A stretch of DNA of 64,000 nt. It comes from Phycisphaerae bacterium. GTDB lineage: Bacteria; Planctomycetota; Phycisphaerae; Phycisphaerales; SM1A02. Under the pieces are notes generated by a model. It was not told the DNA's origin and did no database searches. It was given only the letters and a program-made list of their open reading frames with translations. The DNA is taken from contig VGXO01000005.1 in assembly GCA_016873275.1 (NCBI GenBank), positions 1 to 64,000 on the forward strand. Direction: 5' to 3'. How positions within the stretch are numbered: position 1 is the first letter of the stretch; each line of letters starts with the position of its first letter. Positions 52,855 through 59,873 of the stretch are shown in pieces. A program made the translations under genes and the position numbers.

Positions 52855-53646
52855 ATGAGCATCGAGCCTTCCAGCAGCGCCCCGCACGAGCCGCGACCTC
52901 CGGTCGCCGAGGTCGGGAGCCTTCCCGGCACCGTCCCCGCGGAGCTCCAGTTCCTCGAGGGACCGCAGTCCCGCCTCTTCGAGGCGATCCGGGCGTGGAA
53001 GATCCTCGTCGAGTTCATCCGGGGATTCCGCACGCTCCACTTCGTCGGTCCATGCGTCACGGTGTTCGGCTCGGCACGCTTCAAGGAGGACCACCGCTAC
53101 TACCGGATGGGCCGCGAGGTCGCCCGCCGCCTGGCGCTCTCTGGCTTCACCATCATGACCGGAGGCGGACCAGGCATCATGGAGGCGGCGAACCGGGGCG
53201 CCCGCGACGTCCGCGGGCGATCGATCGGCTGCAACATCGTCCTGCCGATGGAGCAGGCGCCGAACCCGTACATCGACCTCTGCATCGAGTTCCGCTACTT
53301 CTTCGTCCGCAAGGTGATGCTGGTCAAGTACTCCTACGCCTTCGTGGTGCTGCCGGGCGGCTTCGGCACCATGGACGAGTTGTTCGAGACCTTGACCCTC
53401 ATCCAGACCAACAAGATCCGCGACTTCCCGGTCGTCCTGATGGGTCGGGAGTACTGGCAGCCGATGCTCGACTTCCTGCGGCAGCGGATGGTCGCGGAGG
53501 GCACCATCGACGCGGCCGACCTCGACCGCTTCACGGTGACGGACGATCCCGCCGAGGCGGCGCGGCAGATCGGGATGATCGCGCTGCCGAAGTTCGGACT
53601 CGGCTACGGCGCCAAGGTCCGCCGACGGTGGTACCTCGGCGAGTGA
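52855..53646 (+). CDS. LOG-family Rossmann protein
   Basis: 263 residues. Signature motifs SGFTIMTGGGPGIMEAANRGA and VVLPGGFGTMDELFE identify the LOG / TIGR00730 family, which includes cytokinin-activating 5'-monophosphate phosphoribohydrolases and nucleotide 5'-monophosphate nucleosidases. The FVRKVMLVKYSYAFVV segment lies between them as usual. GGAGA precedes the ATG. Divergent from the exosortase with a 72-bp gap. The bacterial role is probably nucleotide or base salvage. Confidence 0.88.
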   Translation: MSIEPSSSAPHEPRPPVAEVGSLPGTVPAELQFLEGPQSRLFEAIRAWKILVEFIRGFRTLHFVGPCVTVFGSARFKEDHRYYRMGREVARRLALSGFTIMTGGGPGIMEAANRGARDVRGRSIGCNIVLPMEQAPNPYIDLCIEFRYFFVRKVMLVKYSYAFVVLPGGFGTMDELFETLTLIQTNKIRDFPVVLMGREYWQPMLDFLRQRMVAEGTIDAADLDRFTVTDDPAEAARQIGMIALPKFGLGYGAKVRRRWYLGE

Positions 53647-53655
53647 GGTTGCCCT

Positions 53656-54766
53656 TCAGGATCCCGGCGAAGCGAGCACGTCCTCGACGCGGCGGAAGAT
53701 CCGTGGTCGCTCCTGCCAGTGGGGCATCGCACGCTCGAGGACCTCGGCGGGACCCGGCTCGAGACCGACGATCGCCACGGCGGTGCCGCTTCCGGCAAGC
53801 GTCGAGACGGTCGACTCCAAGTTGACGAGTCCCGTCGAGTCGATGAAGGGCACCCCGCCGAGGTCGAGGATCACGAGGCGCATCCGCTCGATCCGCTCGA
53901 GCTCCCGCATCGCCTTCGCGGCGGCGCCGAAGAAGAGCGGTCCACCCACGCGGTAGAGCACGACGCCGCTCGGCAGCGGCGTCGCGGGCGCGGCGGCTTC
54001 CTGCGGGGAGACCAGCGTCACCGTCGACGCCTCGCTCATGCGTCGGATGAAGATGAGCGACGCCATCGCGAGCCCCACGGTGACGGAGACGATCATGTCG
54101 AAGGCGACCGTCAGGAGCATGCAGGCGAGCATCACCGCGGCGTCGCCCCGAGGCGCATCGCGGATCATGCGGGCGACGTGCGGGAAGTCGCCCATCCGAC
54201 CACGCGACGAGGCGCGGAATGAGCTCGACCGGAGCAGCATCGGTGCGGATCCCGAGGAGGTCGCGGAGTTGCAGCAGCCCGATCACGACGGCGATGCCGG
54301 CGGTGAAGCCGGTGACCACCGAGTGCGGCACGAGCCGCACGGCGCGACCGAGTCGGAAGATCCCCATGAAGAGGAGGAGGAAGGCGGCGAGCGTGGTCGC
54401 AAGCATCAAGCCGCCCGGTCTATGCTCGGCGACGACGGGGGCGAGGATCACCACGAAGGCGGCGGTCGGACCGGCGACCTGCACCCGCGAGCCGCCGGTG
54501 AGCGCGATGACCCCGCCGGCGACGATCGCGGTCACGAGTCCCTGATGCGGTCCGACGCCGGTCGCGATCGCGAGCGCCATCGAGAGCGGCAGCGCCACGA
54601 CGCCGACGACCAATCCGGCGATGACGTCGCGGCGGAGCGAGTCGAGCCCGTAGCCCTCGCGGAGCGACTCGCGCAGCGCCGCGGCGATCGGAACGAGCGG
54701 GGGTCGTCGCGTCGGAGGCGGCGAGGGTGGGTGGGGGGAGTGGATCTGGGACTGGACCTCGGGCAC
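53656..54766 (-). pseudogene. SulP-family anion transporter, internally deleted and frameshifted
   Basis: The 5' half reads as a SulP/SLC26 N-terminus from GTG 54766 (DVIAGLVVGVVALPLSMALAIATGVGPHQG, GSRVQVAGPTAAFVV, VVTGFTAGIAVVIGLLQL). After LIPRLVAWS the frame breaks at one extra G near 54196-54197, and the 3' half continues in another frame as MGDFPHVARMIRDAPRGD, the last helices, and a full STAS domain (DLGGVPFIDSTGL). About 200 residues covering the middle helices are also missing, giving ~370 instead of ~550 residues. Most likely a dead gene; assembly collapse is the alternative. Confidence 0.8.
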
Positions 54767-54950
54767 CCGCGGGGATCCTTCGGACGCCGGATGATCCTCG
54801 ATCCGGTCCCTGCGCGGAAACGGGGGGTGATCGCCGGGACGGGGTGGGACGAATCCGCCGAACTTTCGAAGGACGATGGTCGTTCTGCCTACCGTCCCGC
54901 TCCTCGTGAAGCATCCTTCAGCGTCTGCCTCGACGCCCCGGAGCCGATCC

Positions 54951-56345
54951 ATGCCTCGTCCTTCCGCCTCGTCTTGCTGCGCCGTCCCGACGTCGGCCTC
55001 TCCCTTCGTGGCGTCGCTCCTCAGCGTCGTGCTCCTCGCGGGAAGCGCCCTCGCGGGCGGGACCACCGCGGATCCCGGTCCGTTCGCGGCCGGTCGGCGG
55101 GACGTCACGGTCACGCGACCCGACGGCTCCAGCTTCACGGCGACCCTGCACTATCCGGCGACCACGGCGGGGGTGAACGCCCCCTTCGATCCCAGCGGCG
55201 GACCCTACCCGGTCTACTCCTTCGGTCACGGCTTCCTCTCGGCGGTGACGCTCTATCAGTCGACCCTCGCGCATCTCGCAAGCCACGGCTTCTTCGCGAT
55301 CGCGAGCCAGAGCCAAGGCGGGCTCTTCCCGAGCCACGCGGCATTCGCGAACGACATCCGCTTCTGCCTCGACCACATGATCGCCGCCAACGCCAGCGCG
55401 TCGAGTCCCTACTTCGGATCGGTCGCGGTCGAGGCGCTTGGCGTCGGCGGTCACTCGATGGGAGGCGGGGCGTCGATCCTCGCCGCCGCGGCGGATCCCC
55501 GCATCCGCGCGGTGGTGACGCTCGCCGCGGCGAACACGAATCCCTCGTCGATCACCGCGGCGGGACAGGTGGTGGCGCCGACGCGGCTCATCGTCGGATC
55601 GCAGGACACCATCGTTCCGCCCGGACCCTCCGCCGGTCCGATGTACGACAACGTGCTCGGACCCCGCCAGCTCGCGGACATCGTCGGCGGATCGCACTGC
55701 GGCTTCATCGACTCGTCGATTCCCTTCTGCGACTCGGGCTCGATCTCCCGGGCGACGCAGCTCGCCCTGACCCGCGCCCTCATGCTCGAGTTCCTGGCGC
55801 TCCACCTGCAGGGCGACGGGGCGATGCCGTGGGAGATGGTCTGGGGTCCCGGCGCCGAGCGACCCGGCGTCGAGCTTGATCTCGATGCACGGGTCGTCGT
55901 CACGCCCGCGACCGGCGAGGTCGCGGTCCCCGCGGGCGGCGCCGCCACCGCGGTCTGGACCATCTCCAACGTGGGACCACGCGAGGCGGAGGTCGAGCTT
56001 CGGCTCGATCCCGCGATCGAGGCGTCGATCACCCCGGCGTCGGCGACGATCGCCGCGGGCGGCTCGGCGAAGTTCAGCGTGGAGTTCGAGTCCGCGGATC
56101 TCCCCAAGCCGACGGTCGAGGTCACGATCTCCGCCCGCCGGCATGACCTCGCCCGCGGCGAGGCGGTCGCGGTGATCTCGGTCACGCCGGCGATCGCCGA
56201 CCTCAACGGCGACGGGCTGGTCAACGGCGCCGACCTCAGCATCCTGCTCGGCGCCTTCGGAGGTCCCGGACCCGGCGACCTCAACGGCGACGGGGTCGTC
56301 GATGGGGCGGACCTCGCGATCCTGCTCGGAGCGTGGACTCCTTGA
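54951..56345 (+). CDS. secreted alpha/beta hydrolase with dockerin-like tail
   Basis: 464 residues from ATG at 54951. Signal peptide to about residue 35 (SLLSVVLLAGSALAG). The hydrolase core keeps the oxyanion-side segment YSFGHGF, the nucleophile elbow GHSMGGGAS, the acid-type loop IVGSQDTIVPPG and the catalytic His in GGSHCGF, close to the cutinase/chlorophyllase/dienelactone hydrolase group. A ~100-residue immunoglobulin-like domain (VAVPAGGAATAVWTIS) follows, then two calcium-loop repeats ([34 protein letters not shown]). Predicted extracellular esterase; substrate unknown. Confidence 0.82.
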   Translation: MPRPSASSCCAVPTSASPFVASLLSVVLLAGSALAGGTTADPGPFAAGRRDVTVTRPDGSSFTATLHYPATTAGVNAPFDPSGGPYPVYSFGHGFLSAVTLYQSTLAHLASHGFFAIASQSQGGLFPSHAAFANDIRFCLDHMIAANASASSPYFGSVAVEALGVGGHSMGGGASILAAAADPRIRAVVTLAAANTNPSSITAAGQVVAPTRLIVGSQDTIVPPGPSAGPMYDNVLGPRQLADIVGGSHCGFIDSSIPFCDSGSISRATQLALTRALMLEFLALHLQGDGAMPWEMVWGPGAERPGVELDLDARVVVTPATGEVAVPAGGAATAVWTISNVGPREAEVELRLDPAIEASITPASATIAAGGSAKFSVEFESADLPKPTVEVTISARRHDLARGEAVAVISVTPAIADLNGDGLVNGADLSILLGAFGGPGPGDLNGDGVVDGADLAILLGAWTP

Positions 56346-57196
56346 CGGTCGCCTCGCGCTCCTCGACGTCGATCGCCGCCGACCGCGCCCGCCCGCTCCG
56401 CGAGCGTCGCGCGGAGGGGGATCTTCTCATCCTCGAAAGCGTCCTCCTTGCCGAGGCTGGATTCCGTCACGCCTTCTCGACGAGGACCGGCGGGGTGAGC
56501 GGGGGACCGTTCGCCTCGCTGAACCTCGGGGTCGCCGGGGCTCCCGGCGAGCCGGACTCCAGCGCGAACCTCGCGGAGAACCGCCGCCGGCTCGCGCGTT
56601 CGATCGACGTCGAGTCGTGTCCGTGGGTGCTGTCGCGGCAGGTGCACGGTCGCGAGGTGCACTGGTCCGAGGGCGCGATGAACGAACTCAAGGATCTCGC
56701 CTCGCTGCCCGCCGCCGATGCGATCGCGACCGCGACGCCTGGTCGCCTCGCGAGCGTGCGCACCGCCGACTGCGTGCCGATCCTCCTCGCGTGCCCGAGG
56801 CGGGGCGCCGTCGCGGCGGTGCACGCGGGGTGGCGGGGTCTCGTGCTCGGCGTGCTCGATGCTGCGGTGGATCGTCTCGTCGCCGCCGCCGCGGACCGCG
56901 GCGCACTCCTCGCCGCGATCGGTCCGGCGATCGGCGTCGACGCGTACGAGGTCGGCGAGGACGTCGTGGACGCCTTCCGAGCGGCTGGTCGAGAGGGGAG
57001 CTTCCGCCGCGATTCGCGGGGGCTTCGACTCGACCTCTTCGAGACGACTCGGTCGCAGCTCCTCCGGCTGGGGTTCTCCTCGGAGCGCATCGACGGCGGG
57101 CCCTGCTGCACCCATGCCGACGCGTCGCGGTTCTTCAGCTACCGCCGCGACGGCGCCCGCAGCGGAAGGCTCGCCGCGGTGATCGAGGCCCGCTGA
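56333..57196 (+). CDS. pgeF: PgeF/YfiH-family peptidoglycan editing or purine nucleoside phosphorylase protein
   Basis: 287 residues from GTG at 56333, overlapping the hydrolase stop by 13 bases. Family motifs: FSTRTGGVSGGPFASLNLG, RQVHGREVH, RTADCVPILL and VHAGWRGLVLG, which provide the zinc-binding His, Cys, His. Members act on purine nucleosides (human LACC1-like activity) and in E. coli correct aberrant L-Ser stem peptides. GPCCTHAD near the C-terminus is also typical. The N-terminal ~35 residues are not conserved, so a later start is possible. Confidence 0.88.
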   Translation: MDSLTVASRSSTSIAADRARPLRERRAEGDLLILESVLLAEAGFRHAFSTRTGGVSGGPFASLNLGVAGAPGEPDSSANLAENRRRLARSIDVESCPWVLSRQVHGREVHWSEGAMNELKDLASLPAADAIATATPGRLASVRTADCVPILLACPRRGAVAAVHAGWRGLVLGVLDAAVDRLVAAAADRGALLAAIGPAIGVDAYEVGEDVVDAFRAAGREGSFRRDSRGLRLDLFETTRSQLLRLGFSSERIDGGPCCTHADASRFFSYRRDGARSGRLAAVIEAR

Positions 57197-57402
57197 GCTC
57201 CGCGATCGCGCCGACCGGGCGTTGAACTCCGACCCCGGCGAGACGACTTGATCGAGCGGTCGGCGACGGAGCGGCAGACGCGGAAGAGGTCTTGACCCCG
57301 AAGGCAACCGCCTCGCCGGCGCCTAGTCTTGCGGTTCCTGCCTGCTGCCCGCGGCGGAGCCGCGCGACGCGCTCCGCCCCGGACGTGCCCGGAGAGCTCC
57401 TC

Positions 57403-58620
57403 ATGCATCCACGAGTCCTGCTCCTCGCCGCGCCGATCGCCGCGGCGCTCCTCTGCTCGATGGCGGTCGGGCAGTCGAGCTGCACGCCCGACCTCAACGG
57501 CGACGGCATCGTGGACGGCGAGGATCTCGTCGAGCTGCTCGACGCATGGCACCAGACCTACGCCCCGGAGCTCGCGGGCATCGCGCCATCGAGCGGCTTC
57601 GCCGCCGGAGGCACGGTCGTGACGATCGCCGGCGGGCACCTCCGCGAGGTCACCAGCATCACCATCGGCGGCACGTCGGTCCCCCGAATCCTCGACGCCG
57701 AAGGAACCTCGATCGTGGCGGTCACTCCACCGGGCATCGTGGGCACCCACGACGTCGTGGTGACGACGCCCTTCGGCTCGGCGACGCTCCCGCAGGCGTT
57801 CGAGTACCGAGTCGGACCGGTGCCGTGGGCGACGATCCTCGAGGTTGCGCCTGATCCGGCGGTGGTGGTCGATGCCTCGCTTCGCGCCGCGATCGTCGCC
57901 ACCGGTCTTCCGTGGCGGGTCCGCGACAATGCGAGCGCGGTCGAGATGCTCCTCGTGCCGCCGGGCACCTTCATGATGGGATGCTCGGCGTCGCTGCAGG
58001 ACGCGTGTCTGCCGCACGAGGAACTGGTGCATCAGGTGACGCTGACCCGCGCGTTCTACCTCGCCCGCCACGAGGTGACCCAAGCCGAGTGGACCGCGGT
58101 GATGGGCTCGAATCCCTCGCGGTTCGTCGCTGCGAACGGCTACCCCGGATCCGACGAGAGGCCGGTCGAACAGGTGTCGTGGAACGCCGCGGCGAAGTTC
58201 ATGGAGACGACGTCGCTGCGCCTGCCGACCGAGGCGGAGTGGGAGTTCGCCTGCCGGGCAGGCACCACGACCGCATTCAACGACGGAAGCGACGACGACG
58301 CCACGCTCGGGCTGCTCGCGTGGTACGCGACCAACTCCGCGGCGCAGACCCATCCGGTCGGGGGGAAGCTGCCCAATCGGCTCGGCTTCCACGACCTGCA
58401 CGGAAACGTCTTCGAGTGGGTCGAGGACTGGTACGGCGAGAGCTTCTACTGGCAGAGCCCGGCGGTCGATCCGACCGGTCCCGCGGGCGGGATCGCCCGC
58501 GTCCTTCGAGGCGGAAGCTGGAACCACCCGAGCTCCTACGAGCGGTCGTCGGCGAGGCTCGGCGTCGGACCCGGCATCGTGCTGGACCGCATTGGTCTGC
58601 GTCCCGCGAGGACTCCGTGA
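57403..58620 (+). CDS. secreted FGE/SUMF1-domain protein with N-terminal dockerin-like and TIG-like modules
   Basis: 405 residues from ATG at 57403 with GGAGAG upstream. Signal peptide ~1-24, then a single calcium-loop repeat DLNGDGIVDGEDLVELL right after it, an IPT/TIG-like beta domain (~60-140, IAPSSGFAAGGTVVTIAGG), and a formylglycine-generating-enzyme fold (~180-405: VPPGTFMMGC, HEVTQAEWTAVMG, LRLPTEAEWEFACRAG, HDLHGNVFEWVEDWY, RVLRGGSWNHPS). The fold is clear, but true sulfatase-activating activity is not implied. The dockerin-like repeat at the N-terminus is unusual. Confidence 0.82.
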   Translation: MHPRVLLLAAPIAAALLCSMAVGQSSCTPDLNGDGIVDGEDLVELLDAWHQTYAPELAGIAPSSGFAAGGTVVTIAGGHLREVTSITIGGTSVPRILDAEGTSIVAVTPPGIVGTHDVVVTTPFGSATLPQAFEYRVGPVPWATILEVAPDPAVVVDASLRAAIVATGLPWRVRDNASAVEMLLVPPGTFMMGCSASLQDACLPHEELVHQVTLTRAFYLARHEVTQAEWTAVMGSNPSRFVAANGYPGSDERPVEQVSWNAAAKFMETTSLRLPTEAEWEFACRAGTTTAFNDGSDDDATLGLLAWYATNSAAQTHPVGGKLPNRLGFHDLHGNVFEWVEDWYGESFYWQSPAVDPTGPAGGIARVLRGGSWNHPSSYERSSARLGVGPGIVLDRIGLRPARTP

Positions 58621-58631
58621 CCCGCTGACGA

Positions 58632-58651
58632 GTCCCTCCCTGCCTAGGGAC
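58632..58651. terminator. weak hairpin between convergent genes
   Basis: GTCCCT pairs with AGGGAC around an 8-base loop; an outer 7-bp pair GACCCGC (58619-58625) and GCGGGTC (58671-58677) could enclose it. It could terminate transcription from both sides. No T run. Confidence 0.35.
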
Positions 58652-58675
58652 AGGGGGGCGTCGAGGTCGCGCGGG

Positions 58676-59851
58676 TCAGCCGCTGATCGCCGCGACGCGG
58701 TCGCTCGCGAACTCCCTCGCCTCCTGATCGGCGGCGGCGACCTCCGCGAGCGTCCGGACCGTCCGGGTCGGAAGTCCCGCGAGCGCCTCCGCGACGAGGT
58801 CGGTGATCGCGAGGAAGGGGATGGTTCCGGCGAGGAACGCCTCGACCGCGACCTCGTTCGCCGCGTTGAGCACGGCGCCGCTCGAGCCGCCGCGCCGGAT
58901 CACCTCCGCGGCCAGCCGAAGCGCCGGGAAGCGGTCGTGATCGACTTGCTCGAACTCGAGTCCGCGGAGCCGGGTCCAATCGAGCCGGTCGGCGCAGCCC
59001 TCGACGCGGTCGGGCCAGGTGAGGGCGAGCTGGATCGGCAGCTTCATGTCCGGCGGCGAGAGCTGGGCGATCACCGAGCCGTCCACGAACTCGGCGAGAC
59101 CGTGCACGATCGACTGGGGATGGACGATCGCCTCGATGCGGTCCGCGCCGAGGCCGAAGAGCCATCGTGCCTCGACGAGCTCGAGCGCCTTGTTCATCAG
59201 GCTGGCGCTGTCGATGGTGACCTTGCGACCCATGCGCCAGGTGGGGTGCGCGAGGGCGTCCGCGATCGTCGCCTCCCGCAGCCGTGCGGCGGGCCAGGTC
59301 CGGAAGGGACCGCCCGACGCGGTCAGCACGACGCGGCGCACCTCCTGGCTTCCGTGACCCGCGAGCAGGCACTGGAAGAGGGCGCTGTGCTCGCTGTCGA
59401 CGGGAAGGATCGTTCCTCCTCGGGCGGCGACCTCGGCCATGACGATCTCGCCGGCGGCGACGAGGGTCTCCTTGTTCGCGAGCGCGATGGTCGCGCCGCG
59501 CCGGATCGCGGCGAGGGTCGGCTCGAGTCCGGCGGCGCCGACCATGGCGCCCATCACCACGTCGCCTGGCTCGACGAAACGCTCGATGATCTCGATCGCC
59601 GCGTCCGGTCCCGCGTGCACCGCGCGACCGCTCCGGGAGATCGCCGCGGCACCGTCGCCATCGACGAGCCCGAGCGCCCGCGGACGATGCCGCTCCGCCT
59701 GCTCGGCGAGGAGCGACGCGTTGCGACCGGCGACGAGGGCGACGACCTCGTACCGAGGACCGCCCGCCTCGGCGAGGTGCTCGATCACGCGGAGCGTGTT
59801 CGTGCCGATCGAGCCGGTCGAGCCGAGGATGATGATGCGCCGAGCCGACAT
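58676..59851 (-). CDS. ispC: 1-deoxy-D-xylulose 5-phosphate reductoisomerase
   Basis: 391 residues. NADPH motif ILGSTGSIGTNTL, then ALANKETLVAAGE, metal/substrate PVDSEHSALFQCL, LTASGGPFR, HPTWRMGRKVTIDSASLMNKALE and VLNAANEVAVEAFL. It catalyses the committed step of the MEP isoprenoid pathway in the cytoplasm. Motifs and length are normal. It lies 22 bp downstream of the RNase E/G gene on the same strand. Confidence 0.96.
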   Translation of the reverse strand: MSARRIIILGSTGSIGTNTLRVIEHLAEAGGPRYEVVALVAGRNASLLAEQAERHRPRALGLVDGDGAAAISRSGRAVHAGPDAAIEIIERFVEPGDVVMGAMVGAAGLEPTLAAIRRGATIALANKETLVAAGEIVMAEVAARGGTILPVDSEHSALFQCLLAGHGSQEVRRVVLTASGGPFRTWPAARLREATIADALAHPTWRMGRKVTIDSASLMNKALELVEARWLFGLGADRIEAIVHPQSIVHGLAEFVDGSVIAQLSPPDMKLPIQLALTWPDRVEGCADRLDWTRLRGLEFEQVDHDRFPALRLAAEVIRRGGSSGAVLNAANEVAVEAFLAGTIPFLAITDLVAEALAGLPTRTVRTLAEVAAADQEAREFASDRVAAISG

Positions 59852-59873
59852 CGGTCTGGGTCCTCGGAGGGGA

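Noticed and set aside
53531-55138. A single intact 535-codon transporter frame
   Set aside because: Only the segment from ~54766 to ~54196 matches SulP; the remainder of that frame is the wrong phase and low complexity.
57403-58620. True formylglycine-generating enzyme for sulfatases
   Set aside because: The fold is shared by many non-catalytic proteins, no sulfatase is nearby, and the active-site Cys pair could not be confirmed by eye.
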